DNA of 64,000 nucleotides from assembly GCA_964425185.1 (NCBI GenBank), contig CAYRKX010000001.1:28033-92032 (forward strand), given 5' to 3'. The position numbers and the translations under genes are program-made. Numbering within the stretch: position 1 is the first letter of the stretch; every line of letters begins with the position of its first letter. A model generated the notes under the pieces. The model did not search any database. It was not told where the DNA came from and saw nothing but the letters and a program-made list of their open reading frames with translations. Of the stretch, positions 8,010 to 16,215 are shown piece after piece. This stretch comes from RUG420 sp964425185 (GTDB lineage Bacteria > Bacillota > Clostridia > Oscillospirales > Acutalibacteraceae).

Positions 8010-8466
8010 GTTTCGGTCTCCCCTCTGTCTCAAATGTTTTCGTCATAATGTAGGCATCATCCTCCGGGTCCGAGTAATATCTTCGGCGGACCCCTTCGAC
8101 TTCAAAGCCCTCACTCTCATAGAGCCGTATGGCGGGTTCGTTTTTGCTCCGCACTTCCAACGAGAGAAACGAAGCTGCATCGCCCCTGGCGCTCTCCTCC
8201 GCACGCTGCAGAAGCAGACGTCCTGCTCCCTGGCGGCGGGCACTTTCCGTGACACAGACATTGTTGACAAACGCCTCGTCGCGGACCTGATAGTAACAGA
8301 TATAGCCGACTACCTCTTTGTCGTCATTGCGGCAGACAAAGAAATGATAAGCCGGGTTGTTAAAGCTCTCTTCAATACTGTCCCGGGCCCAGGGATGCGA
8401 AAAGCACTCCTGCTCGAGTTCATAGACACGGTCCAGGAGAAGAGCAGTCATTAAACCAATTTGCAT
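7975..8466 (-). CDS. rimI: Ribosomal protein S18-alanine N-acetyltransferase RimI-like
   Basis: This GNAT acetyltransferase of the RimI family lies beside tsaD, as in many Bacillota. Motif A for acetyl-CoA is VCVTESARRQGAGRLLLQ (RQGAGR), and motif B includes SLEVRSKNEPAIRLYESEGF. I use ATG 8466 with AAAGG 8 bases upstream; an earlier in-frame start would run into polA. The C-terminal tail after the GNAT fold (from about residue 145) is about 18 residues longer than usual because the reading frame continues over the tsaD start. The substrate is inferred from family and position. Confidence 0.88.
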   Translation of the reverse strand: MQIGLMTALLLDRVYELEQECFSHPWARDSIEESFNNPAYHFFVCRNDDKEVVGYICYYQVRDEAFVNNVCVTESARRQGAGRLLLQRAEESARGDAASFLSLEVRSKNEPAIRLYESEGFEVEGVRRRYYSDPEDDAYIMTKTFETEGRPKLEDSGYRKFLR

Positions 8467-8470
8467 GCAA

Positions 8471-11053
8471 TCAACCTTTCGCCTCATACCAGGATTTGCC
8501 AATGTGAGCATCGACTTTCATCTGGACTGCCAGAGAGACGGCATGTTCCATCTCATCCTGAACAATGTCACAGACTTTTTCGGCGATGGACTCCTCGGCC
8601 TCAACAATGAGTTCGTCGTGAATCTGCATGATGAGCCTGGCATCGAGGTTCTCCGCGGCAAGCCGGTTGTACACCTTGACCATGGCAATCTTAATGATGT
8701 CAGCGGCCGTTCCCTGAATGGGCATATTGCGCGCCACACGTTCTCCAAACGCGCGGAGATTTCGGTTGGAAGCGGTCAGTTCCGGCAGATACCGGCGGCG
8801 TTCGTAGAGAGTCTTGACGTACCCGTCTTTCTTGGCCTGTTCTACGACGTCTTTCATATACTGGTCAACACCGCTGAAGTGATGCAGATAGCCGTCAATG
8901 TAGGACTGGGCCTCCTTGCGGCTGACTCCGATATCCTTTCCGAGTGAATAAGCGCCGATTCCGTAGACAATGCCGAAGTTAACAGCCTTGGCGCTGCTTC
9001 GCATCTGCGGAGTGACATAGTCAAGCGGGACATTGAAGACTTGAGACGCAGTAATGCGGTGGATGTCTTCGCCCTTGTTAAAAGCGTCAATCATATTTTC
9101 GTCATGGGAAACGGATGCAAGAACCCGAAGCTCAATCTGAGAATAGTCGGCATCGACAAGGAGATATCCTGGCTTGGCAATGAAGAATTTTCGAAGTTCG
9201 GAACCGATCGGCTTACGGACCGGAATATTCTGCAGGTTGGGTTCAGAGGAAGACAGTCTTCCGGTGCGGGTATCGGTCTGATTTAACGTCGAATGAATGC
9301 GGCCGTCGTCGGCAATTACTTTTAACAGACCGTCGCAGTAAGTGGATTTCAGTTTGGAGACAGTACGGTAATTCAGAATGTCCTGAACAATTTCATACTG
9401 CGGAGCCAGAGACTCCAGCACTTCGGCACTGGTCGAATAGCCGTTCTTGGTTTTCTTCTTGGGAGGAATACCCAGGTCTTCAAAGAGAACTTTCCCCAGC
9501 TGCTTCGGAGAGTTCAGGTTGAACTCTTCCCCGGCCTCCTGGAAAATCTTGTCCTGGAGAACGTCACATTCCGAAGAAATCATCTTGCCGTATTCCGTCA
9601 GTCCCGGCTCATCAATGAGAAACCCTTCTTTTTCCATGGAAGCCAGGACTTCCGCAAGAGCTATTTCCAGATTCAGCAGATCCCCCTGATTGTTGGCGTC
9701 AATCTGCGCCAGAAGATGGTCGGCGATTCTCCACAAAGCCATGGTCTGTTTAACCTGTTCATTGTCAGAATCCGTCTGAATACTTCCATAATGGCCTTTG
9801 CTGTACTCGGCGTAGAGCATGGTTGTGTCATATGTCTTTGCCGAGGGGTTCAGGATATAACCGGCAAGGCTGGAATCAAAGACAATGGATTCCACCTTGA
9901 TATTGTTTCGAAGACCATATGCATAGAGCGATTTACTGTCGTCAACGTATTTATCTATGTCAGGATTGTTCAGGAATTCAGGAAATCCGGTAAACTCCGA
10001 GGTCTCTTCGAGTAAGACCGGTTTGCCGTCGCTGATAAGGCATAGGCTTTTTAACTGGTAATCCTCGGTGAATCGCGCGGTGAAAAAGACCTTGCTGCCC
10101 AGTTTCACGTTGGAAAATTTTGAGGCGGTCTGAGCCGGAATAATCTCTTCTTCCTGTTCCGGAACGGGTTCCGTAGAAATGGATTCTTCCCGGAGGCCGA
10201 GCTTGTCAATGAGCTTAAACATCTCATAACTGGCGAGAAGGCGTGCCGCTTTTCCCGGGTCTCCTTCAGTGGGAATATAGTCCTCGAGGTTGGTGTCAAT
10301 TGGAGCATCCAGAACAATGGTGCCGAGCTCGCGGCTCAGATAACACTGGTCTTTATAAGTAACAAGTTTGTCATGGATGCGGGGACGCACGTCGATTTCG
10401 TCGATGTGGTCGTAGATATAGTCGATAGAATGGTATTGAGAGATGAGCTTTCCGGCAGTCTTTTCGCCGATTCCCGGAATGCCGGGGATGTTGTCGGAAC
10501 TGTCGCCCATGAGAGCCTTGACGTCGATCATTTCTTCGGGCTCGACCATGTACTTCTCTTTGACAACTTCCGGGGTATAGGTAACAGTCTGCGCCTGTCC
10601 TGCCTTAGTGGAAGCAAGGAGAACATTGACGTTATTCCGGACCAGCTGCAGAGAGTCCCGGTCTCCGGTGGCAAGGTAACAGAAGTCGTCCTTACCAATG
10701 GATGCGGACAGCGTACCCAGGATGTCGTCCGCCTCCCAGCCCTCTTTCTCTACGATTTTATAGCCAAGGCACTGGAGAAGTTCCTTGAGTTCCGGCATCT
10801 GTTCCCGGAGCTCTGGAGGCATACCCTTCCGTCCGGCCTTGTACTGATCATACATTTTATGGCGGAACGTCGGAGCATGGACATCAAAGGCAACCGCTAC
10901 GGCGTCGGGCTCACAGACTTCTTTTAACTTGATTAGAATGTTTAGGAACCCGTAGATGGCATTGGTAAATTTTCCGTCCTTAGTGGTCAGCAGCTTAATG
11001 CCGAAAAAGGCCCGGTTCACAATGCTGTTTCCGTCTATGACGAGCAGTTTCAT
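8471..11053 (-). CDS. polA: DNA polymerase I
   Basis: Pol I (860 residues) removes RNA primers and fills gaps. Domains: 5'-3' exonuclease/FEN (about 1-290, starting LLVIDGNSIVNRAFFG), a 3'-5' exonuclease-like fold (about 300-460), and the polymerase with motif A DADYSQIELR (near 633), motif B KAVNFGIVYG (near 690) and motif C IHDELIVEA (near 808). The middle domain has no D-x-E proofreading motif, so proofreading is lost, as in other Gram-positive Pol I. ATG 11053 is chosen because GGAGAG precedes it and the protein begins MKLLVIDGNS as in homologues. It is the first gene of the operon. Confidence 0.96.
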   Translation of the reverse strand: MKLLVIDGNSIVNRAFFGIKLLTTKDGKFTNAIYGFLNILIKLKEVCEPDAVAVAFDVHAPTFRHKMYDQYKAGRKGMPPELREQMPELKELLQCLGYKIVEKEGWEADDILGTLSASIGKDDFCYLATGDRDSLQLVRNNVNVLLASTKAGQAQTVTYTPEVVKEKYMVEPEEMIDVKALMGDSSDNIPGIPGIGEKTAGKLISQYHSIDYIYDHIDEIDVRPRIHDKLVTYKDQCYLSRELGTIVLDAPIDTNLEDYIPTEGDPGKAARLLASYEMFKLIDKLGLREESISTEPVPEQEEEIIPAQTASKFSNVKLGSKVFFTARFTEDYQLKSLCLISDGKPVLLEETSEFTGFPEFLNNPDIDKYVDDSKSLYAYGLRNNIKVESIVFDSSLAGYILNPSAKTYDTTMLYAEYSKGHYGSIQTDSDNEQVKQTMALWRIADHLLAQIDANNQGDLLNLEIALAEVLASMEKEGFLIDEPGLTEYGKMISSECDVLQDKIFQEAGEEFNLNSPKQLGKVLFEDLGIPPKKKTKNGYSTSAEVLESLAPQYEIVQDILNYRTVSKLKSTYCDGLLKVIADDGRIHSTLNQTDTRTGRLSSSEPNLQNIPVRKPIGSELRKFFIAKPGYLLVDADYSQIELRVLASVSHDENMIDAFNKGEDIHRITASQVFNVPLDYVTPQMRSSAKAVNFGIVYGIGAYSLGKDIGVSRKEAQSYIDGYLHHFSGVDQYMKDVVEQAKKDGYVKTLYERRRYLPELTASNRNLRAFGERVARNMPIQGTAADIIKIAMVKVYNRLAAENLDARLIMQIHDELIVEAEESIAEKVCDIVQDEMEHAVSLAVQMKVDAHIGKSWYEAKG

Positions 11054-11095
11054 ACCGTCTCTCCTCTTCGTACCTTTGAATTTAACGTAAACGTA

Positions 11096-11124
11096 ATTAT
11101 AGCACACCGTGAGGGTTTACAAAA
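11096..11124 (-). promoter_or_regulatory. Extended -10 promoter of polA operon
   Basis: TGCTATAAT on the minus strand (TATAAT at 11096-11101) is an extended -10. The -35 region (TTTTGT, 17 bp away) is weak. It overlaps the dusB promoter on the other strand. Confidence 0.65.
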
Positions 11125-11145
11125 CCCCTGCAGCCTTGCTACAAT
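11116..11145 (+). promoter_or_regulatory. Promoter of dusB
   Basis: TTTACA (11116-11121), an 18-bp spacer and TACAAT (11140-11145) lie 34 bases before the TTG start. Confidence 0.65.
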
Positions 11146-11179
11146 ACTGTTCAAACGCAACAAGATTGGACTGTTATTA

Positions 11180-12208
11180 TTGTATATTGGTAACGTAAAA
11201 ATAGACGGGAAGGCTGTCCTGGCCCCGCTCGCCGGAGTAGCAGACCGTGCCATGCGGGAACTCTGCCTAAACTATGGCGCAGCCATGGTTACCACAGAGA
11301 TGGTCAGTGCTAAGGGCTTCACCATGAACGACCGTAAGTCCAAAGCGCTGCTCACCCTGAGTGAGGATGAGCATCCGGCTGCCATTCAGCTCTTTGGCTA
11401 TGAGCCGGACGTAGTTGCCAAAGCTGCGGTCAAGGCTATGGACTATGGCCCGGAAATTATTGACATTAACATGGGCTGTCCCGCTCCCAAAATTGTCAAC
11501 AATGGAAGCGGTTCCGCCCTGCTCAAAAATCCACAGCTGGCTCAGGACATAGCCAAGACTGTCGTTGACGCTGTGGATGTCCCGGTAACGGTCAAATACC
11601 GCATTGGTTGGGACAAAGACCACATTAATGCAGTGGAAATGGCCAGGCGGTTTGAAGATGCCGGCGTATCTGCCATTACCGTACACGGCAGAACCCGGGA
11701 ACAGATGTATGCTCCCCCAGTTGATGTCGATGCCATTCGCTCTGTTGTTGCTGCCGTCGACATTCCGGTCATTGCCAACGGCGATGTCCGTGATGGTCTC
11801 AGTGCCGCAAAGATGCTGGAGGCAACCGATGCTGCCGCTGTCATGATCGGCCGCGGTGCCATGGGACGTCCCTGGGTTTTCCAGCAGATTAACGGCTTCC
11901 TGGCCGGAGAGCACAACCTTCCAGAGCCTCCGGTGTCGGAACGCATGCGGGTCATGATGGTTCACGCCCAGCTGCTCTGCAAATACAAAGGTACCCGCGT
12001 CGGCATGAGGGAAATCCGCAAGCATGCGGCATGGTACATCAAAGGGGTTCGCGGAGCCGCAAAATTCCGCAATGAAATTGGTCATCTGGAGACCATGGAA
12101 GATCTCGGCCTTCTGGCGGTCCGTGTCATTACCGCAGACGCCGAAGACCGGGAAAAGAACGGAGACTATCTCCCGGACATTTCTCTGCCGGGACAGAATT
12201 TTCAATAA
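11180..12208 (+). CDS. dusB: tRNA-dihydrouridine synthase B
   Basis: This FMN-dependent enzyme reduces uridine to dihydrouridine in tRNA D loops. It is a TIM barrel with the start VLAPLAGVADRAMRELC, the signature DINMGCPAPKIVNNGSGSAL carrying the catalytic cysteine, VHGRTREQMY and NGDVRDG, followed by MIGRGAMGRPWVF for FMN phosphate. The 342-residue length is typical. The start is TTG (M-Y-I-G-N-V matches family N-termini); no good ribosome site is visible upstream, so initiation may be weak. The next gene follows after 12 bases. Confidence 0.93.
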   Translation: MYIGNVKIDGKAVLAPLAGVADRAMRELCLNYGAAMVTTEMVSAKGFTMNDRKSKALLTLSEDEHPAAIQLFGYEPDVVAKAAVKAMDYGPEIIDINMGCPAPKIVNNGSGSALLKNPQLAQDIAKTVVDAVDVPVTVKYRIGWDKDHINAVEMARRFEDAGVSAITVHGRTREQMYAPPVDVDAIRSVVAAVDIPVIANGDVRDGLSAAKMLEATDAAAVMIGRGAMGRPWVFQQINGFLAGEHNLPEPPVSERMRVMMVHAQLLCKYKGTRVGMREIRKHAAWYIKGVRGAAKFRNEIGHLETMEDLGLLAVRVITADAEDREKNGDYLPDISLPGQNFQ

Positions 12209-12220
12209 GGAGAATGACTT

Positions 12221-12700
12221 ATGACAGATCTCGACAAGCTTTTGGAACTCATGGACCGCGCACGCGTGTTCTTTGTTGCCACAATAGATGGCGACCAGCC
12301 GCGGGTTCGCCCGTTTGGTGCCCATCTCCTGCGCAACGGCACTCTCTGGTTCTGCACAGGCGAGCACAAAGACGTCTATAAGCAGCTGCAGAATAATCCT
12401 AAGCTGGAAATTTCCTGCTATGAGGGCGGCGACTGGATCCGTCTGGACGGCGAGGCCGTCTTTGTGGACGACAAAGAAGCAGCCCGGGACATGTTAGCCC
12501 ACGCGCCGAGAATGGCACGCCTGTTCTACAAGGTTCCGAGCTTTGTACAGCACCGAATTTTAAAGAAGTTCCCCGGCCTGAGCAACATGGTAGCGCCGGA
12601 TATTGCCTATGAGGACTCCATAAAGATGTTCTACATTAAAGATCCGAAGGCCACAATTTACCACCTTCGGGAGCCCAATGAAGAACTCCATTTAAGCTAA
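12221..12700 (+). CDS. Pyridoxamine 5'-phosphate oxidase-family flavoprotein
   Basis: This is a split beta-barrel FMN protein (159 residues) of the PNPOx-like group. ATIDGDQPRVRPFG at about 21-34 and WFCTGEHKDVYKQL are the flavin-phosphate and barrel motifs; GDWIRLDGEAVFVDD is the third strand pair. The group includes general stress proteins and F420/FMN-dependent reductases, and true PNPOx activity is unlikely at this length. AAGGAGA lies above the ATG, and the gene is co-transcribed with dusB. Its last 9 bases overlap the end of the convergent patatin gene. Confidence 0.82.
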   Translation: MTDLDKLLELMDRARVFFVATIDGDQPRVRPFGAHLLRNGTLWFCTGEHKDVYKQLQNNPKLEISCYEGGDWIRLDGEAVFVDDKEAARDMLAHAPRMARLFYKVPSFVQHRILKKFPGLSNMVAPDIAYEDSIKMFYIKDPKATIYHLREPNEELHLS

Positions 12701-13537
12701 GAATTGTTTCACTTCCTCAAGCCGTTCTTCCGCCTCTTTCCGGCCAAGATCATACACAGCCTGCAGATCTTTCCGGGAGTGGGAGATGTGCTGAATGGGG
12801 AGTGGTTCACTGGGGCGGAATACGAGAGTGTTCTGCCCTTTTTCCTGCTCCGCAATATAGTCCAGGGTCGCATTATAGGCAATATGCCGGTACTTTAAAT
12901 CCTCATACACTCCTGGTGCCTTACGCAGAAACGGCTTCATCAATTGCAGGCCCTTCTGCGGCTGTTTCCGGTATCCGTCCGGCTGTGTCAGTATGACTAT
13001 ATTCTTCTCATAGCCCATCTCCTGGAAGTGTTTCAGCGGGATGGCATCCGAGCAGCCGCCGTCAAGGTAACCTTTGCCATCAATATTGACAATTTGAGCC
13101 GCTACCGGCATGGACGCTGAAGCCCGCAGCCACGTGAGATCTTCATCCCCCATAGACTTGAGCTCGTGGTATACCGGCGCTCCCGATTCACATTCGGTCG
13201 CCACAATAAAAAAGCGCATGGGATTTGTCCGGAACGTAAACGTATCAAAGATGTCGAGACGCTTCGGCAGAAGATCGTAGTCGAATTTTATCGGGTATAG
13301 ATCGCCGGTAAGAAGGAGTGCGGCAATAGAACAGTAGCGCGGGTCATGGGCATACTTCAGGTTGTAACGGATGGCGCGCCCCGGCTGGTGGGATCCGTAG
13401 TTGCAGCCAAACGTGCCGCCGGCAGAGACCCCGATAGCCCCGTCAAATGTAATTCCGTTCTCCATGAAGACGTCCATAATTCCACAGGTGTACAGACCGC
13501 GCATGGCGCCGCCCTCCATAACCAGTCCGGTTTTCAA
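12692..13537 (-). CDS. Patatin-like phospholipase
   Basis: This cytoplasmic patatin-family lipid acyl hydrolase (281 residues) resembles E. coli YjjU. The oxyanion loop is GGAMRG (9-14), the nucleophile is Ser38 in GVSAG, and the dyad aspartate is in YLDGGCSD (about 160). No signal peptide is present. The start is TTG at 13537: AGGAAG is 7 bases upstream and the family N-terminus is M-K-x-G-L-V-x-E-G-G. It is convergent with the flavoprotein gene, with no terminator between them, so the two transcripts must overlap. The substrate is not known. Confidence 0.87.
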   Translation of the reverse strand: MKTGLVMEGGAMRGLYTCGIMDVFMENGITFDGAIGVSAGGTFGCNYGSHQPGRAIRYNLKYAHDPRYCSIAALLLTGDLYPIKFDYDLLPKRLDIFDTFTFRTNPMRFFIVATECESGAPVYHELKSMGDEDLTWLRASASMPVAAQIVNIDGKGYLDGGCSDAIPLKHFQEMGYEKNIVILTQPDGYRKQPQKGLQLMKPFLRKAPGVYEDLKYRHIAYNATLDYIAEQEKGQNTLVFRPSEPLPIQHISHSRKDLQAVYDLGRKEAEERLEEVKQFLA

Positions 13538-13601
13538 ATCGTATCTTCCTCTCTCAATGTGTGATAGAATAATTATAGCAGAAACCCAAGGAGGTCCTAC
13601 T

Positions 13602-14357
13602 ATGGAAAGAAAAAATGCAGATAAAATTAATAATAAATGGTTCGATGGTTCAGCTTTTCAGGACAGCGACGCAGATCCGGAGTTCTCGGAAATTGCGGCG
13701 TCCTTTCTCTGCGGCGATGTACTGGGTCGTAAGGGAAGCCTGAACGACAAACAGCGTGCGCTCCTCATTCTTGCGTCGCTGACCGCAACCCAGACATTAA
13801 ATTCCCTGTACAAGTACACGGTTGCCGCTGTAAAAGTTGGCGCAAGCGGCGAAGAAATCAAGGAAACCCTGTATCAGTGCGCACCGTATGTGGGCCTGGA
13901 GAAAGTCCAGAGCGCTCTTGACGAGGTCAACTTTGCTCTGAGCGACGTCGACATTACCGAGACGGAGCCAGAGACCCAGGCGGACGAGGATTCCCGTTTC
14001 CCAGTCGGCTTAAAGGTTCAACAGATGATTTTCGGCGAAGATCATATTAACGACATGCGCAAGAACACCCCGAAGGACTTAAAGCACATCCAGGACTTCC
14101 TGTCTGCCTACTGTTTTGGCGACTTCTACACCCGCGGCGGACTCGATGTCAAGATGAGAGAACTGGTCACCTTCACGGCCATCATCTCCATCGGCGGAGC
14201 AGATCAGCAGGCCAGAGCCCATGTTGGAGCCAACCTAAGCGTTGGAAACACACGGGCAGACTTAATTGACGCAGTTACCACCACACTCCCCTTCAACGGG
14301 TTCCCGCGAACTCTGAATGCCATTGCCGCCATTAACGAAGAGGCACCGGCAGAATAA
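13602..14357 (+). CDS. Carboxymuconolactone decarboxylase-family protein, two domains
   Basis: The 251-residue protein contains two CMD/AhpD-like helical domains in tandem, at about residues 20-115 (DKQRALLILASL, GEEIKETLYQCAPYVG) and 140-245 (DVKMRELVTFTAIISIGG, ADLIDAVTTTLPFNGFP). No AhpD-type CxxC pair is present, so peroxidase activity is unlikely; double-CMD proteins of this kind act as lactone decarboxylases or remain uncharacterised. ATG 13602 is chosen because AAGGAGG lies 7 bases upstream; the longer frame upstream overlaps the patatin gene on the other strand. A TGATAGAAT extended -10 precedes it. Confidence 0.8.
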   Translation: MERKNADKINNKWFDGSAFQDSDADPEFSEIAASFLCGDVLGRKGSLNDKQRALLILASLTATQTLNSLYKYTVAAVKVGASGEEIKETLYQCAPYVGLEKVQSALDEVNFALSDVDITETEPETQADEDSRFPVGLKVQQMIFGEDHINDMRKNTPKDLKHIQDFLSAYCFGDFYTRGGLDVKMRELVTFTAIISIGGADQQARAHVGANLSVGNTRADLIDAVTTTLPFNGFPRTLNAIAAINEEAPAE

Positions 14358-14365
14358 ACTCATAG

Positions 14366-14408
14366 AAAAAAGTTCCCTGAAAGCAGGATCCTGCTTTCAG
14401 GGATTTTT
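14366..14408. terminator. Bidirectional terminator
   Basis: TCCCTGAAAGCAGGA and its perfect complement (14374-14403) are flanked by A6 on the left and T5 on the right. It serves the convergent CMD and TMEM175-like genes. Confidence 0.9.
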
Positions 14409-14411
14409 GTT

Positions 14412-15359
14412 TTAATGTTTTCTGGAGTTCTTCTGCCTCCTGCGCTCCTGCTGCCGCTGCTCCCGCTTGGAGAGGTGCTCCTTGTGCCAGTCCTCTTCAA
14501 CAGCCAGCTGGGCGGTCTCGGCATCAAAGTCAGCCTTTCCGCTGCTGTCACGCCACATATCAGCGTGATCGTAAACTTCTTCAATGCGTTCCGTGAAGAT
14601 ATCAAACTCAGCTGACAGTTCATCCAAGTCAATTCGGTTGATCTTCACCCGAAGAATCGCATTCAGCGCAATGTTGATGACAATGAAGGTATAACAGGCT
14701 CCCGGTGCAAACATAATACATACAGTGGAGCCCAGCGTTGTGAGAATCATGGCAGCCAGTTCCCACAGGTTCAGCCGGAAATACCTTTTCATGGTATCGT
14801 AGGTCTCACGCAGTTCTTCATAGTTGGACAGAGCGTGGACTACATCCGGAAGATCCTCCGGGAAGACACGCAGTGGATTGTTCTGTTCCACCCTAGTGTC
14901 CGCAAAGAAATCGGCAGATGCATGTCCCAGTGAGAGGCGGATACTCAGTACTGTCAGTCCTACAACCCCGACCACACCGATAACGTAGATGAGAATTGAC
15001 CAGAAGTGCTCTGAATATTTGGCAATGACCTCTGTTGTCTTGGGAAACATGCAAACAAAGAACAGCGTACAGGCGCACATCTGCGGGGAACATTTCTCAT
15101 GCATGTAGGGAAGCGAGTAAATGCGCACATGGAAAATCCACACTTCCGCCAGCAGTACAAAGCTGATGACCAGGGCAGTAAACGGAATAAACAGCGACTG
15201 AATGGACGCCCAGGTAAAGCGCTGAAACTGCGTCACATCCATGTCGAGAACCATCAGCGTTATAGCAATGGCCATAACCGCGTCGTAAAAGGCTATACTC
15301 CGCTCGCTCTTCGTTCCGCTAATTCCACGGATAATCTCATCGGTTAACTTCAAAGGCAT
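14412..15359 (-). CDS. TMEM175/DUF1211-like membrane protein
   Basis: The N-terminal segment RSIAFYDAVMAIAITLMVLDMDV is close to the pore helix of bacterial TMEM175 potassium channels (R-x-x-x-F-S-D-x-V-x-A-I-x-I-T), but the signature FSD reads FYD. About six hydrophobic helices follow, split by a soluble loop around residues 150-200, and the C-terminus is a long charged tail ending in a basic stretch. Classical bacterial members are about 200 residues; this one is about 315, so it is a divergent, extended relative. GTG-ATG stand next to each other; ATG 15359 is preferred. Potassium conductance is inferred. Confidence 0.6.
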   Translation of the reverse strand: MPLKLTDEIIRGISGTKSERSIAFYDAVMAIAITLMVLDMDVTQFQRFTWASIQSLFIPFTALVISFVLLAEVWIFHVRIYSLPYMHEKCSPQMCACTLFFVCMFPKTTEVIAKYSEHFWSILIYVIGVVGVVGLTVLSIRLSLGHASADFFADTRVEQNNPLRVFPEDLPDVVHALSNYEELRETYDTMKRYFRLNLWELAAMILTTLGSTVCIMFAPGACYTFIVINIALNAILRVKINRIDLDELSAEFDIFTERIEEVYDHADMWRDSSGKADFDAETAQLAVEEDWHKEHLSKREQRQQERRRQKNSRKH

Positions 15360-15400
15360 CACATCCTGTCTGGTGCTTTTCTGTTTTAATTATAGTAAAT

Positions 15401-15434
15401 AAGACGGCCCCGGGAAAAGCCCCGAAGTCGTCTT
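15401..15434 (-). terminator. Hairpin after tatD
   Basis: AAGACG and CGTCTT enclose a GC-rich inner hairpin just below the tatD stop. The T-run is on the plus-strand side, so it is a weak terminator for the leftward operon. Confidence 0.4.
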
Positions 15435-15444
15435 TTTCCATTTT

Positions 15445-16215
15445 TCAGTGGATTCCGTACAGATCCCGACCATTTTTATTGCAAATATCCACCAGTTCCT
15501 GTGCATCCATACCGCGCAGTTCCGCGATGCATTCTGCTGTATGGGCAATCATACTGGAGTCGTTCCGCTTTCCGCGGAAGGGAACCGGCGTCATATACGG
15601 AGCATCTGTCTCCAATACCAGGCGATCCAGTGGTACTTCCGCCGCCACCTTCTTCGGTTTTTTTGCATTTTTGAACGTGACGACTCCACCGAGTCCAATG
15701 TACATGCCGATGTCAAGGACATCCCGCATCATCTCAACACTTCCGGAGAACGCGTGAACTATGCCCTTCGGTTTGTACTGCTTGAGAAGGTCCAACGTAT
15801 CTTGATGTGCATCACGGTCATGGACAACAACCGGAAGGTCCAGTTCATTGGCCAGTTCCAGCTGACGCGCGAAGAGATCTATCTGGGTCTGACGGGGTGC
15901 ACCGTCGTCATAGTGGTAATCCAGTCCAATTTCGCCTACGGCAACAGCTTTGGGGCAGTCCTGCAGGAATGTTTTTATCGTATCTAAATCGCCCTTGCGC
16001 TCTTCTCCCGCCTGTTCGGGATGAATACCAAAGCCGGCGTAGAGGTAGTCGTACTGTTCCGACAGTTTCATAATGCGGGCAGAGGTTACGAGGTCGGTTG
16101 CGAGGTCTACCGCAAGTTCAACGCCTTTGGACGGAAGACTCTTCAGCAGTTCGTCCCGGTCCTCGTCGAAAGCGGGGTCGTCGTAGTGCGCATGGGTGTC
16201 GAAAATGTGTTCCAT
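15445..16215 (-). CDS. tatD: TatD-family metal-dependent hydrolase/DNase
   Basis: This TIM-barrel hydrolase (256 residues) of the TatD/YcfH group has deoxyribonuclease activity in characterised members. The metal ligands are visible: HAHYD (H-x-H) at the start, Glu in GEIGLDYHYD, His in VVHDRDAH, His in GIVHAFSG and Asp in ETDAPYMTP. Start and stop overlap as TAATG with metG, which indicates translational coupling. The metG-tatD pairing is common in Bacillota. Confidence 0.92.
   Translation of the reverse strand: MEHIFDTHAHYDDPAFDEDRDELLKSLPSKGVELAVDLATDLVTSARIMKLSEQYDYLYAGFGIHPEQAGEERKGDLDTIKTFLQDCPKAVAVGEIGLDYHYDDGAPRQTQIDLFARQLELANELDLPVVVHDRDAHQDTLDLLKQYKPKGIVHAFSGSVEMMRDVLDIGMYIGLGGVVTFKNAKKPKKVAAEVPLDRLVLETDAPYMTPVPFRGKRNDSSMIAHTAECIAELRGMDAQELVDICNKNGRDLYGIH

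Noticed and set aside
11267..12367. Long open frame opposite dusB
   Set aside because: It is a codon-bias shadow of dusB, which has full family motifs; the antisense product has none. The same applies to long frames opposite metG, the GH2 gene, polC and the hydrolase at 58-59 kb.
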